In this document: positions 27,035-38,829 of the stretch, in pieces
Layout of the letters: the number at the start of each line of letters is the position of its first letter
Position numbering within the stretch: the stretch's first letter is position 1
Source of the DNA: Betaproteobacteria bacterium
Lineage (GTDB): Bacteria; Pseudomonadota; Gammaproteobacteria; Burkholderiales; SG8-39
Assembly (NCBI GenBank): GCA_016868105.1
Contig: VGIA01000005.1
Span: 1 to 49,190, forward strand
Direction of reading: 5' to 3'
DNA length: 49,190 nucleotides
Position numbers and translations under genes: made by a program
The notes under the pieces: model-generated
What the model saw: only the letters and a program-made list of their open reading frames with translations
Told to the model about the DNA's origin: nothing
The model's database searches: none

Positions 27035-27520
27035 CTAGCGGCTGAGGTTGGCGATCTCGCGCTTCAGCGCTTCGAGGTTCTGCTCGTGCACCTCGACCGA
27101 GTCGCGGAACGGCTTCAGGCGCTCCAGCACGCGGGCAAAGTTCTTCTCCTCGCCGGTGCGGACCGCCTCCTGCTCGGCCAGCTTCTTGCGGGCGTCGGCG
27201 AGCATTGCCTGCTCCTGGACCAATTCCTTCTCCAGCGTCTCGCGCTGCTTGGATTTCGCCCAAGCGCGGTCGACAGCCGATTCCTTCGGGAAACCGGCCG
27301 GCGAGGGTGATTTCGCGGCCGGCTTGGGCGCGGCGCCAGCCGGCACGAAGATGATGCGTTCCGCGCAGTCCTTGCCTGCGGTGTCGTGCTTCTCGCTGGT
27401 GATGGTGACACGGCCGCTGGCGTCCTTGCAGTTCCACAGGGTCCGCACCACGGTGGTCTGGGCCGCCGCAGAGGTGAGGACCAACTGTGCCAGAACCAGT
27501 GCCGCACCATATCGGGTCAT
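27035..27520 (-). CDS. secreted DUF4124-like coiled-coil protein
   Basis: A 161-residue protein with a cleavable signal peptide (MTRYGAALVLAQLVLTSAAA, probable cleavage before QTT). A short DUF4124-like segment follows (LWNCKDASGRVTITS), with cysteines that may form a disulphide. A Pro/Ala spacer leads to a charged coiled coil (about 85-160). The function is unknown and the location is probably periplasmic. It lies between glnA and ntrB on the same strand, 39 bases from ntrB, so it may be co-transcribed with ntrBC. Confidence 0.8.
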   Translation of the reverse strand: MTRYGAALVLAQLVLTSAAAQTTVVRTLWNCKDASGRVTITSEKHDTAGKDCAERIIFVPAGAAPKPAAKSPSPAGFPKESAVDRAWAKSKQRETLEKELVQEQAMLADARKKLAEQEAVRTGEEKNFARVLERLKPFRDSVEVHEQNLEALKREIANLSR

Positions 27521-27593
27521 GGTCGGGACTTCACCTCAATGCAATGCGTTAAGTCTATGCCACGGATGGGATTTTGGCACATTCCAGAAAACA

Positions 27594-27621
27594 GCAAGGG
27601 CGGGGACTCCCCCGCCCTTGC
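27594..27621 (-). terminator. intrinsic terminator after glnA
   Basis: A perfect 12-bp stem (arms GCAAGGGCGGGG and CCCCGCCCTTGC) with a 4-base loop is followed on the reverse strand by TGTTTTC. It lies 33 bases beyond the glnA stop and should end most glnA transcripts before the ntrB-ntrC side. Confidence 0.85.
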
Positions 27622-27653
27622 CATAACGCACCGGCGGTGAAACGGTTGCCCGG

Positions 27654-29069
27654 CTAGGAGCTGTAGTACATGTCGAACTCGACCGGATGGGTGGTCATGC
27701 GGAACCGGGTGACTTCCTCGGACTTGAGCGCGATGTACGACTCGATGAAGTCGGCGTCGAACACCCCGCCCTTGGTGAGGAAGGCGTGGTCCCTCTTCAG
27801 GTTGTCCAGCGCCTCGTCCAGCGACGCGCACACCTGCGGCACCTTGCCGGCCTCTTCCGGCGGCAGGTGGTACAGGTCCTTGTCGATCGGGTCGCCCGGG
27901 TGGATCTTGTTCTGCACGCCGTCCAGGCCCGCCATCAGCATGGCCGAGAACGCAAGGTAGGCGTTGGCGGTCGGATCCGGGAAGCGCACCTCGACGCGGC
28001 GCGCCTTGGGGCTCGCCACGTAGGGAATGCGGCACGAGGCCGAGCGGTTCTTCGCCGAGTAGGCCAGGTTGATCGGTGCCTCGAAGCCCGGCACCAGCCG
28101 CTTGTAGGAGTTGGTGCCCGGGTTGGTGATGGCGTTCAACGCCTTGGCGTGCTTGATGATGCCGCCGATGTAGTGCAGCGCGAGCTCCGACAGCCCAGCG
28201 TAGCCGTTGCCGGCGAACAGGTTCTGCCCACCCTTCCACACCGACTGGTGCACGTGCATGCCCGAACCGTTGTCGCCGACCACGGGCTTGGGCATGAAGG
28301 TGGCCGTCTTGCCGTAGGACGAGGCGACGCTCCAGACCGTGTACTTTAGGATCTGCAGCCAGTCGGCGCGCTGCACCAGCGGGGCGAAGCGGGTGCCGAT
28401 CTCGCACTGGCCCGGCGCCGCGACCTCGTGATGGTGTACCTCGACCTCCACGCCCTGCGCCTCGAGCGCGATGCACATGGCGTTGCGGATGTCCTGCAGC
28501 GTGTCGGCCGGAGGCACCGGGAAGTAGCCGCCCTTGACCGGCGCGCGGTGGCCCATGTTACCCGCCTCGTAGTCGATGCCGGTGGACCAGGGCGCCTCCT
28601 CGGACTTGATCTTCACCGAGGAGCCGGACATGTCCACGCTCCAGGTCACGCCGTCGAAGATGAAGAACTCGGGCTCGGGGCCGAAGTAGGCCACCTCACC
28701 GATGCCGGAGGACTTGAGGTAGGCCTCGGCGCGCTTGGCGATGCCGCGCGGGCAGCGGTTATAGGGCTTGCCGTCGGCGGGCTCGACCACGTCGCAGGTG
28801 ATGTTGAGGACCGGCTCGTCGGTGAAGGGATCGATGCGCGCGGTGACCGGGTCCGGGTACAGCAGCATGTCGGAGGCCTGGATGCCCTTCCAGCCGGCGA
28901 TGGACGAGCCGTCGAAGGCGTGGCCGTCGGTGAACTTGTCCTTGGTGAACTGCTTCGCCGGGACGGAGACGTGCTGCTCCTTGCCGCGGGTGTCGGTGAA
29001 GCGGATGTCGACGAACTTCACCTCCTTGTCCTTGATCATCTTCAATACGTCATCGGGCGTCATCGCCAT
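27654..29069 (-). CDS. glnA: glutamine synthetase type I
   Basis: A 471-residue GSI-beta type glutamine synthetase that makes glutamine from glutamate, ammonia and [18 protein letters not shown] motifs occur near residue 50. Metal-binding EFFIFD and the catalytic loop [17 protein letters not shown] are present. The adenylylation site is Y400 in [11 protein letters not shown], so activity should be controlled by GlnE. ATG 29069 is supported by GGAGAG six bases upstream. Transcription is very likely from the sigma-54 promoter at 29161-29176 under NtrC control, and it ends at the hairpin at 27594. Confidence 0.97.
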   Translation of the reverse strand: MAMTPDDVLKMIKDKEVKFVDIRFTDTRGKEQHVSVPAKQFTKDKFTDGHAFDGSSIAGWKGIQASDMLLYPDPVTARIDPFTDEPVLNITCDVVEPADGKPYNRCPRGIAKRAEAYLKSSGIGEVAYFGPEPEFFIFDGVTWSVDMSGSSVKIKSEEAPWSTGIDYEAGNMGHRAPVKGGYFPVPPADTLQDIRNAMCIALEAQGVEVEVHHHEVAAPGQCEIGTRFAPLVQRADWLQILKYTVWSVASSYGKTATFMPKPVVGDNGSGMHVHQSVWKGGQNLFAGNGYAGLSELALHYIGGIIKHAKALNAITNPGTNSYKRLVPGFEAPINLAYSAKNRSASCRIPYVASPKARRVEVRFPDPTANAYLAFSAMLMAGLDGVQNKIHPGDPIDKDLYHLPPEEAGKVPQVCASLDEALDNLKRDHAFLTKGGVFDADFIESYIALKSEEVTRFRMTTHPVEFDMYYSS

Positions 29070-29160
29070 TTCAACTCTCCGTTTGCGGTAATTGGACGGG
29101 CTTCAAATAACCATGCGGGCTGGGCTCCCGAGCCGGACCCCCAATGCTCCGCAGAACATC

Positions 29161-29176
29161 AGCAGAATCCATGCCA
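29161..29176 (-). promoter_or_regulatory. sigma-54 promoter of glnA
   Basis: On the reverse strand the sequence reads TGGCATGGATTCTGCT. It has the invariant GG at -24 and GC at -12 separated by ten bases, as in the sigma-54 consensus. Transcription would start near 29150, about 80 bases before the glnA start codon. Confidence 0.8.
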
Positions 29177-29239
29177 ATCGCCCGGTCCTTGGCCAGCCCC
29201 TCTCCCGGCCAAGTCGGCACGATTTTACCGGAGGGGAAT

Positions 29240-29254
29240 GCCCCCGGATGGTGC
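29240..29254. promoter_or_regulatory. NtrC-binding site, promoter-proximal
   Basis: GCCCC, five bases, then GGTGC: one mismatch from the NtrC consensus GCACC-N5-GGTGC. The centre lies near -97 relative to the predicted glnA transcript start. Confidence 0.65.
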
Positions 29255-29270
29255 TGTATTCTGCGCTGCC

Positions 29271-29285
29271 GCACCGCCATGGTGC
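29271..29285. promoter_or_regulatory. NtrC-binding site, distal, perfect consensus
   Basis: GCACC-GCCAT-GGTGC is a perfect dyad. Its centre is 31 bases (three helical turns) from the proximal site, near -128 of glnA. It overlaps the -35 area of the divergent rhodanese gene promoter. Confidence 0.8.
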
Positions 29286-29301
29286 AATCCGCCTCGCAGC
29301 C

Positions 29302-29307
29302 TATAAT
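29302..29307 (+). promoter_or_regulatory. -10 element for the rhodanese-like gene
   Basis: A perfect TATAAT lies 11 bases upstream of ATG 29318, with no good -35. The predicted transcript would have a leader of about five bases or none, and no ribosome site is seen. Confidence 0.5.
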
Positions 29308-29317
29308 TTCACCCTCC

Positions 29318-29755
29318 ATGGATGACATCCGGCAAAGGGCCCGGGGGCGGGCGCTCCAGTTGAAGCTTCCCTACGCTGGAGCGGTCACCCCGGCCGAGGC
29401 CCATGCCCTCATGAAGGCGGGCGCCACGCTGGTGGACGTGCGGACCATGGCCGAGCGGCACTTCGTGGGCTCGGTTCCGGGGAGCCAGCCCATCGAATGG
29501 ACCACCTACCCCAAGGGCGAGCGCAACCCGGCCTTCCTCGAGCAGCTCGAGGAAGCGGCGCCCAGGGATGTCCCGGTCCTGTTCCTGTGCCGCTCCGGCG
29601 TGCGCTCGCACCACGCGGCGATCGCTGCCACCGAGGCCGGCTGGAACGAGGCCTACAACATCCTGGAGGGCTTCGAGGGCGACAAGGACCCCGAGCAGCA
29701 CCGCGGCAATGTCGGCGGCTGGCGCAAGGCCGGCCTGCCGTGGATCCAGAGCTAG
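29318..29755 (+). CDS. rhodanese-like domain protein
   Basis: A 145-residue single-domain rhodanese. The domain starts at ATLVDVRTMAERHFVG and the active-site loop is LCRSGVRSHHAA, with the catalytic cysteine near residue 93. PGSQPIEWTTYPKGERNP resembles the betaproteobacterial rhodaneses found near glnA. It probably transfers sulphane sulphur or senses oxidants; the partner is unknown. It is divergent from glnA, sharing the NtrC enhancer region, and converges on uppP 25 bases away. ATG 29318 is used because the upstream open frame lies in the glnA control region. Confidence 0.88.
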   Translation: MDDIRQRARGRALQLKLPYAGAVTPAEAHALMKAGATLVDVRTMAERHFVGSVPGSQPIEWTTYPKGERNPAFLEQLEEAAPRDVPVLFLCRSGVRSHHAAIAATEAGWNEAYNILEGFEGDKDPEQHRGNVGGWRKAGLPWIQS

Positions 29756-29780
29756 CAAAACGTCGCCCGTCCCGGTTTTT

Positions 29781-30578
29781 CTAGCCAACGGTCCAGTCCA
29801 CCCAGCCCAGCCACGCGGTGGCGAGCACCACCAGGCCGAAGGCGATGCGGTACCACGCGAAGGGCCGGAAATCGTGCGTGGCGACATAGCGCACCAGCCA
29901 GCGGATCACGAGGAAAGCCGACGCGAACGCCGCCGCGCCACCCACCGAGAACAGCGGCAGGTCCGCCGCGCTGAACAAGTCGCGATGCGACCACAGGTCG
30001 TAGGCGCCGGCGGCGATGAGGGTCGGCACCGCGAGGAAGAACGAGAACTCCGTCGCCGCCCGCCGTGACAGGCCGAACAGCATGCCGCCGATGATGGTCG
30101 CCCCCGAGCGCGAAGTGCCCGGGATGAGGGCGAAGCACTGCGCCAGGCCGACCTTGAGCGCGTCCAGCGCGGACATCGAGTCGACCGAATCGATGCGCGC
30201 CGCGCGCGGCGCGCGCTCCAGCCAGAGGATCACGAGGCCGCCGAAGATGAAGGCGAGCGCCACCGGCACCGGCTTGAACAGGTAGGCCTTGATGTAGGCG
30301 CCGAACGCGAGGCCGAGCGCCACCGCCGGGGTGAAGGCCATGGCAAGGTTGCGCCACAGTGCCAGGTCCACCTTGAGAAAGCGGGCGCGGTACTCCCACA
30401 GCACGGCAAGCATGGCGCCGGTCTGGATCGCGACGTAGAACACATTGAAGCGATCGCTCTCCATGCCCAGCAGGTCGCCGGCCAGGATCAGGTGGCCGGT
30501 GCTGGAGACGGGGAGGAACTCGGTGAGACCCTCGACCACGCCGAGGATCAGCGCATCGAGGAGGGTGGCTTCGCGCAT
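29781..30578 (-). CDS. uppP: undecaprenyl-diphosphatase
   Basis: A 265-residue polytopic membrane enzyme (BacA/UppP) that recycles the lipid carrier undecaprenyl pyrophosphate for peptidoglycan and polysaccharide synthesis. Both family motifs are intact: [17 protein letters not shown] (about residues 16-32) and [13 protein letters not shown] (about residue 160), which form the catalytic site. About seven to eight hydrophobic segments are visible. It lies 15 bases downstream of the hydrolase gene and is the last gene of the thiC operon. Coupling to thiamine control may be incidental. Confidence 0.95.
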   Translation of the reverse strand: MREATLLDALILGVVEGLTEFLPVSSTGHLILAGDLLGMESDRFNVFYVAIQTGAMLAVLWEYRARFLKVDLALWRNLAMAFTPAVALGLAFGAYIKAYLFKPVPVALAFIFGGLVILWLERAPRAARIDSVDSMSALDALKVGLAQCFALIPGTSRSGATIIGGMLFGLSRRAATEFSFFLAVPTLIAAGAYDLWSHRDLFSAADLPLFSVGGAAAFASAFLVIRWLVRYVATHDFRPFAWYRIAFGLVVLATAWLGWVDWTVG

Positions 30579-30593
30579 CGGGCCGCGATGGTA

Positions 30594-33405
<2,812 letters not shown>

Positions 33406-33426
33406 GCGCAAAGTGTGAATACTACC

Positions 33427-33452
33427 GCTGCACGGGGTTCTGGCGGTGCAGC
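33427..33452. repeat. inverted repeat in the thiC/RND divergent region
   Basis: GCTGCAC (33427-33433) and GTGCAGC (33446-33452) are exact inverted copies 12 bases apart. They lie upstream of the RND adaptor gene and beside a CATAAT (-10-like) sequence at about 33452-33457. An operator for a pump regulator is possible, but no regulator gene is adjacent. Confidence 0.35.
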
Positions 33453-33468
33453 ATAATATCGGGTTCGC

Positions 33469-34623
33469 ATGAACAGAAGCATGAACAGAACGCTGAGGAC
33501 CGCGCTTTTTGCCGCCGCCGCGGCGGCGCTAGCCCTGGGCGGCTACGCTGCGATGCGCGCCAAGCAGCCGGCGCCCAAGTCCGCGTCGGCCGCCGCCGCG
33601 ACGCCAGTGGCGGAGTTCCTGCAGGACGACCTGGTCATCGTCGCGCCTGCGGGCCTGGACCGCACGCTGCCGCTCACCGGGTCGCTGACCCCGTTCAACG
33701 AGGCCACCGTGAAAGCCAAGGTCGCCGGCGAGCTGGTCGCGGTCGCGGTGCGCGAAGGCGAGAGCGTGACGCAAGGGCAGGTCCTGGCGCGCGTGGATAC
33801 CACCGAGGTGCAGGCGCGCGTGGCCGCGCGCCAGGCCGAGGTCGAGGCGGCGAAGGCGCAGCTGGTCTGGGCCGGAAAGAACCGCGACCAGCAGAAGGCG
33901 CTGCTCGACAAGGCCTTCATCTCCCAGAGCGCGTTCGACAACGTCCAGAGCAACTACGACGTCGCGGCGGCGAAGCTGCGCGCGGCGGAGGCCGAGCTGG
34001 TGGTGGCTAGCAAGTCGCTCGGCGACGCGGTGCTGGTGGCGCCCTTCGCCGGCATGGTGTCGCAGCGCCACGCCCAGCCCGGTGAGCGGGTGGCGCTGGA
34101 CGCGCGCGTGGCGAGCGTGGTGGACCTTTCGCGCCTGCAGCTGGAGGCCGCGGTGCCGCCGGCGGCGATCGGCCAAGTGCGCGTCGGCCAGCCGCTCAGC
34201 TTGCGCGTCGAGGGCTTCGGCGAGCGCGAGTTCGCGGGCAGGATCGAGCGCATCAATCCCTCGGCCACGCCGGGCTCGCGCTCGATCAGCGTCTACGCCG
34301 TGATCGAGAACCGCGAGGGCGTGCTGCGCGGCGGCATGTTCGCGCAGGGCGCGCTGACGCTCGCCAAGGTGGACGGTGCGCTCGCCATTCCGGCCTCGGC
34401 GGTGCGCGAGGAGATCGGCCAGACCTTCGTCTACGCCATCGTGGAGGGTCTGGTGAAGCGCCGCAACGTCCGGATCGGCGCCGCCGATGCTGCGGGCCGG
34501 GTGCAGGTGATCGAGGGGCTCGCCGCCGGCGACCGCATCGTGCGCGTGAACCTGGGCTCGCTGCGCGAAGGCATGGCCGCGCGGCTGGCGGGCCCCGCGC
34601 CCTCCGCGGCCGCCAAGCCGTAG
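33469..34623 (+). CDS. RND efflux periplasmic adaptor (membrane fusion protein)
   Basis: A 384-residue adaptor with an N-terminal signal/anchor (TALFAAAAAALALGGYAAM). The barrel-sandwich lipoyl-like half motif is VKAKVAGELVAVAVREGESV, the coiled-coil hairpin spans about residues 115-185, and the second half motif is VLVAPFAGMVSQRHAQPGERV. Beta-barrel and membrane-proximal domains follow. It bridges the inner-membrane pump and the outer-membrane channel. It begins the adaptor-pump-PCMT-rhodanese-TolC series; the pump gene follows after nine bases. The drug or metabolite handled is not readable. Confidence 0.92.
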   Translation: MNRSMNRTLRTALFAAAAAALALGGYAAMRAKQPAPKSASAAAATPVAEFLQDDLVIVAPAGLDRTLPLTGSLTPFNEATVKAKVAGELVAVAVREGESVTQGQVLARVDTTEVQARVAARQAEVEAAKAQLVWAGKNRDQQKALLDKAFISQSAFDNVQSNYDVAAAKLRAAEAELVVASKSLGDAVLVAPFAGMVSQRHAQPGERVALDARVASVVDLSRLQLEAAVPPAAIGQVRVGQPLSLRVEGFGEREFAGRIERINPSATPGSRSISVYAVIENREGVLRGGMFAQGALTLAKVDGALAIPASAVREEIGQTFVYAIVEGLVKRRNVRIGAADAAGRVQVIEGLAAGDRIVRVNLGSLREGMAARLAGPAPSAAAKP

Positions 34624-34632
34624 GCGCGCCCG

Positions 34633-37600
34633 ATGTGGTTCACCCGGGTCAGCATCGCCAATCCGGTCTTCGCGACCATGATGATGGCCGCGCTGCTGGT
34701 GCTGGGCGCGTTCTCCTACTCGCGCCTGCCGGTGGAGCAGTTCCCCGACGTCAGCTTCCCGGTGGTGGTGGTGCAGACCGAGTATCCCGGGGCGTCGCCG
34801 GAGAACGTGGAAGAGGAGGTGACGCGCAAGGTCGAGGAATCGGTCAACACCATCAGCGGCATCAAGACGCTGTCGTCTCGCTCCTACGAGGGCCTGTCGG
34901 TGGTGATCGTGGAGTTCGACCTCAACATCGACCCCAAGCTCGCGGCCCAGGACGTGCGCGAGAAGATCGCCCTCATCCGCTCGGCCTTCCGCGACGAGAT
35001 CAAGGAGCCGCGCGTCAGCCGCTTCAACCCGGATGATTTCCCGATCGTGTCGGTGGCGGTGCAGTCCTCCGGCCGCAGCCTGCGGGAGCTGACGACGCTC
35101 GCCGACCAGGTGATCAAGAAAAGGCTGGAGAACGTGGGCGGCGTCGGCCAGGCGACGCTGGTCGGGGGCGTCAAGCGCGAGATCAAGGTCTACCTCAACC
35201 TGGAGGCGATGGAGGCGCAGAAGGTGGGCGCCGACCAGGTGGTGCAGGCGCTGCGCACCGAGAACCAGGAGGTGCCCGCCGGCACCATTCTCAGCCCCGG
35301 CCAGGAAAGGATCGTCCAGCTGCGCGCGCGCCTCGCCGGGCCGGAGGACTTCCGCAACCTGATCGTGGCGCGCCGCGGCGCCGAGGGGCGCCGCCAGGCG
35401 GTGACGCTGGGCCAGATCGCCCAGATCGAGGACGGCCAGCAAGAGGAGGAGAACGCCGCGCTGGTCAACGGCCGGCGCGCGCTGTCCATCGACATCGTCA
35501 AGGCGCAGGGCGAGAACACCATCGGCGTGGTGGACGGCGTGCGCCGCGTGGCCGGGGAGCTGCAGGGCTTGCTGCCCTCCGACGTGAAGATCGACATCGT
35601 GCGCGATGCCTCCATCGGCATCCGCAACTCGGTGGCCGACGTCAAGAAGACCATGCTCGAGGGCGGCGCGCTCACCATCGCCATCGTGTTCCTGTTCCTC
35701 GCCTCCTGGCGCAGCACGGTGATCACCGGCCTCACCCTGCCGATCGCGCTCATCGGCACGTTCCTCTTCATCTACGCCTTCGGCTTCACGCTCAACGTGC
35801 TGACGCTGATGGCGCTGTCGCTCTCGGTGGGCCTGCTGATTGACGATGCCATCGTGGTGCGCGAGAACATCGTGCGCCACGTCGCCCTCGGCGCCGACCA
35901 CCATGGCGCCGCGCTGGAGGGCACGCGCGAGATCGGCCTCGCGGTGCTCGCCACCACGCTGTGCATCGTGGCGGTGTTCCTGCCGGTGGGCTTCATGGGC
36001 GGCATCATCGGCCGCTTCTTCCACCAGTTCGGCCTCACCGTGGTCGCGGCGGTGCTGATCTCGATGTTCGTCTCCTTCACCCTGGACCCGATGCTGTCCT
36101 CGATCTGGCATGACCCGCAGGCCGAGGGCAAGTTCAGCCGCGATCCGCTGGGCCGGCTGCTGGCCTGGTTCCACGGCCTGATGGAGCGGGTATCGGAGCG
36201 CTACGAGCGGCTGCTCGCCTGGAGCCTCGCGCACCGCAAGTCGGTGCTGGCGCTCGCCGCCTGCAGCTTCCTCGCCAGCTTCCCGCTCATGAAGCTGGTG
36301 GGCTCGGAGTTCGTGCCCGAACCGGACCTCTCCGAGCTGCAGGTGCAGTTCAAGACCCCGGTCGGGGCGTCGCTCGCGCTGACGCAATCCAAGGCACAGC
36401 AGGCCGAGGCCGCGCTGCGCGAGTTCCCCGAGGTGCGCTACACCTACGCCACGGTCAACACCGGCTTCGTGCAGGGCAAGAACCGGGTCAACATCTTCGT
36501 CCAGCTAATACCGAGAAAAGAGCGCTCTCGGTCTCAGAACGATCTAACCAAGCCGATGCGCGAGCGCCTCGCGCGCATCGCCGGCATCGAGCTGCAGCAG
36601 ATCGGCGCCTACAAATCGGTCTCCAGCGGCAAGCCGCTGCAGGTGTCGATTCTGGGCCAGGAGCGCAAGGTGCTGGCCGAAATCGCCCAGAAGGTGATGG
36701 CCGAATTGCGCGAAGTGCCCGGCGCCGTGGACGCGGAGTCGAGCGACGAGGCCGCCAAGCCGCAGCTCACCGTGTCGCTCAAGCGGGAACTGGCCAGCGA
36801 CCTGGGTATCGGCGCGGGCCAGGTCGCCGCCACGCTGCGGCCGCTGCTCGCCGGCCAGGCGGTGGGCAACTGGAAGGGGCCGGACGACCAGTACTACGAC
36901 GTCCAGGTGCGCCTGTCGCGCCCCGACCGCGCGCGCGCCGAGGACCTGGCGCGGGTGCCGCTCGCCTCGACCCAGTCGGACGCCAACGGCGCGCCCCGGA
37001 TGGTCAAGCTCGCCGAGATCGCGACCATCGCCCCGGGCAGCGGCCCGCAGCAGATCAACCGCAAGGAGCAGCTGCGCGAGGTGCTGATCACCGCAAACGT
37101 CTACAACCGCGCCGCCGGCGACGCCGCGGCCGACTTGCGCGCGCGCCTGGACCGGATCCCGCTGCCGCCGGGCTACCGGTTCACGATGGGCGGCTCGTCC
37201 AAGGACATCCAGGAATCGATGTACTTCGCCGGCCAGGCCCTCGCCCTGGGGGTGGTGTTCATCTACCTGATCCTCGCCTCGCAGTTCGGCAGCTTCATCC
37301 AGCCGGTGGCGATCATGATGTCGCTGCCGCTCGCGCTGATCGGCGTGGTGCTGGCGCTGCTCGCGGCGCGCTCCACGCTCAACATCTTCTCCATCATCGG
37401 CTTCATCATGCTGATGGGCCTGGTGACCAAGAACGCCATCCTGCTGGTGGACTTCGTCAACCTGGAGCGTCGCCTGGGCAAGGCGCGCCGCGAGGCGGTG
37501 CTGGCGGCCGGGCGGATACGCCTGAGGCCCATCCTGATGACCACGCTGGCGATGATCTTCGGCATGATCCCGCTCGCGCTCGGCCTGGGCGAGGGCGGCG

Positions 37601-37761
37601 AGCAGCGCTCGCCCATGGGCCAGGCGGTCATCGGCGGGGTCATGGCCTCGGGCCTGCTGACTTTGGTGGTGGTGCCGGTGATCTACACCTATCTGGACGA
37701 CCTTGCCGCTTGGGCGAAGCGCTTTGGTAAGATGGCGCCCTCCCCGGAAACACCGGCCTAA
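34633..37761 (+). CDS. RND family efflux transporter, HAE1 type
   Basis: A 1042-residue proton-driven pump with the full AcrB-like topology: one N-terminal transmembrane helix, two large periplasmic loops and two blocks of helices. The proton-relay pair is in [16 protein letters not shown] (transmembrane helix 4), and [11 protein letters not shown] is the corresponding C-terminal segment. [16 protein letters not shown] begins the second periplasmic loop. Bases 36505-36546 use several codons rare in this genome (CTA, ATA, AGA, AAA, TCT) and form a hairpin, unlike the rest of the gene. It works with the adaptor upstream and probably the TolC-like protein downstream. Confidence 0.95.
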   Translation: MWFTRVSIANPVFATMMMAALLVLGAFSYSRLPVEQFPDVSFPVVVVQTEYPGASPENVEEEVTRKVEESVNTISGIKTLSSRSYEGLSVVIVEFDLNIDPKLAAQDVREKIALIRSAFRDEIKEPRVSRFNPDDFPIVSVAVQSSGRSLRELTTLADQVIKKRLENVGGVGQATLVGGVKREIKVYLNLEAMEAQKVGADQVVQALRTENQEVPAGTILSPGQERIVQLRARLAGPEDFRNLIVARRGAEGRRQAVTLGQIAQIEDGQQEEENAALVNGRRALSIDIVKAQGENTIGVVDGVRRVAGELQGLLPSDVKIDIVRDASIGIRNSVADVKKTMLEGGALTIAIVFLFLASWRSTVITGLTLPIALIGTFLFIYAFGFTLNVLTLMALSLSVGLLIDDAIVVRENIVRHVALGADHHGAALEGTREIGLAVLATTLCIVAVFLPVGFMGGIIGRFFHQFGLTVVAAVLISMFVSFTLDPMLSSIWHDPQAEGKFSRDPLGRLLAWFHGLMERVSERYERLLAWSLAHRKSVLALAACSFLASFPLMKLVGSEFVPEPDLSELQVQFKTPVGASLALTQSKAQQAEAALREFPEVRYTYATVNTGFVQGKNRVNIFVQLIPRKERSRSQNDLTKPMRERLARIAGIELQQIGAYKSVSSGKPLQVSILGQERKVLAEIAQKVMAELREVPGAVDAESSDEAAKPQLTVSLKRELASDLGIGAGQVAATLRPLLAGQAVGNWKGPDDQYYDVQVRLSRPDRARAEDLARVPLASTQSDANGAPRMVKLAEIATIAPGSGPQQINRKEQLREVLITANVYNRAAGDAAADLRARLDRIPLPPGYRFTMGGSSKDIQESMYFAGQALALGVVFIYLILASQFGSFIQPVAIMMSLPLALIGVVLALLAARSTLNIFSIIGFIMLMGLVTKNAILLVDFVNLERRLGKARREAVLAAGRIRLRPILMTTLAMIFGMIPLALGLGEGGEQRSPMGQAVIGGVMASGLLTLVVVPVIYTYLDDLAAWAKRFGKMAPSPETPA

Positions 37762-37800
37762 CGCCTTACGACCGCAGAGACGTTGCGCAGAGTTTTCTCC

Positions 37801-38475
37801 ATGAACCTGGAACAGGCCCGCAGCAACATGGTCGAGCAGCAGATCCGCACCTGGCAGGTGCTGGACCAGGACGTGCTCGACCTGCTGTACGTGGTGCCGC
37901 GCGAGGATTTCGTGCCCGCCGCGTACCGCAACCTCGCCTTCAGCGACATGGAGGCGCCTCTGGAGGGGACCGCCGGCGGCGAGCGCATGTGGGCGCCGAA
38001 GATGGAAGCGCGCGTGCTGCAGGAGCTGGCGCCGCGGCGCACCGAGCGCGCGCTGGAGGTGGGCACCGGCAGCGGCTACCTGACCGCGCTGCTCGCGCAC
38101 CGGGCCGCGCACGTGACCTCGCTGGAGATCAAGCCCGCGCTGGCCGCGTTCGGCCGCGCCAACCTCGAGCGCCACGGCGCCGAGAACGTCACGCTGCTGG
38201 TGGCCGACGGCGCGCGCGGGACCTCGCCGGAATTCCGTTCCCAGGCGCCGTGGGACCTGATCGTGCTCACGGGCTCGGTACCGGTGCTGCCCGGGGCGCT
38301 GCTCGAGAGCCTTGCCCCGGGAGGCCGCCTGTTTGCAGTGGTCGGCGAGGCCCCGGTGATGAGCGCGCGCCTGGTGACCTGCATCGCCTCCGGCGCGCAC
38401 CGCAGCGTGGACCTGTTCGAAACCGTGATCGCGCCCCTCGCCAACTGCAAGCAGCCGCCGCGGTTCCGCTTCTAG
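37801..38475 (+). CDS. PCMT family methyltransferase (protein-L-isoaspartate O-methyltransferase-like)
   Basis: A 224-residue SAM-dependent methyltransferase of the PCMT family. MVEQQIRTWQVLDQDVLD and VPREDFVPAAYRNLAFSD form the typical N-terminal part. ALEVGTGSGYLTALLAH (about residue 83) is the SAM-binding loop. The C-terminal part is shorter and less typical than canonical Pcm. ATG 37801 is preferred over an in-frame TTG at 37783. The pair with a rhodanese directly before tolC suggests a conserved neighbourhood whose role differs from classical repair of aged proteins. Confidence 0.88.
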   Translation: MNLEQARSNMVEQQIRTWQVLDQDVLDLLYVVPREDFVPAAYRNLAFSDMEAPLEGTAGGERMWAPKMEARVLQELAPRRTERALEVGTGSGYLTALLAHRAAHVTSLEIKPALAAFGRANLERHGAENVTLLVADGARGTSPEFRSQAPWDLIVLTGSVPVLPGALLESLAPGGRLFAVVGEAPVMSARLVTCIASGAHRSVDLFETVIAPLANCKQPPRFRF

Positions 38476-38479
38476 CGAG

Positions 38480-38803
38480 ATGAAGAACCTGGATCCCGCG
38501 ACGCTCGCGGCCTGGCTCGCCGACACCGGCCGCGGCAAGCCGGTGCTGCTGGACGTGCGCGAGCCCTGGGAATACGACACCTGCCGGATCGAGGGTTCGC
38601 GGCTGGTGCCGCTGCGGGAACTGCCGGCTCGCGCCGCCGAGTACGACCCGCAGGCACAGACCGTGATGATCTGCCACCACGGCGGCCGCAGCCTGCAGGC
38701 GGCGATGTTCCTTGAACGCCAGGGGTTCGCGCGCGTCTACAACCTGGCCGGCGGCGTCGCTGCGTGGTCGCGCAGCGTGGACCCCTCGATGCCACAGTAC
38801 TGA
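38480..38803 (+). CDS. single-domain rhodanese-like sulphurtransferase
   Basis: A 107-residue rhodanese domain with LLDVREPWEYDTCRIEGS and the active-site loop MICHHGGRSLQAA, where the cysteine is catalytic. It ends with the family motif VYNLAGGVAAWS. A second cysteine occurs in DTCRIEG. It is four bases downstream of the PCMT gene and 26 upstream of tolC, so it is clearly in the same operon. It probably handles persulphide sulphur; no partner is identifiable. Confidence 0.9.
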   Translation: MKNLDPATLAAWLADTGRGKPVLLDVREPWEYDTCRIEGSRLVPLRELPARAAEYDPQAQTVMICHHGGRSLQAAMFLERQGFARVYNLAGGVAAWSRSVDPSMPQY

Positions 38804-38829
38804 GGCGCAGTTCCGACGGAGCGACACCG

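Noticed and set aside
27521..27593. A second sigma-54-like sequence upstream of the secreted coiled-coil gene
   Set aside because: TGGCAT is present, but the GG to GC spacing is 12 rather than 10 bases, so it does not fit the strict consensus.
33529..36387. A 952-codon open frame on the reverse strand across the RND adaptor and pump genes
   Set aside because: It is antisense to two clear genes, its composition is His/Arg/Ala-rich without domains, and such frames are expected opposite GC-rich codons.
36544..38580. A 678-codon reverse frame across the pump and PCMT genes
   Set aside because: Antisense shadow spanning two unrelated genes; composition-driven.
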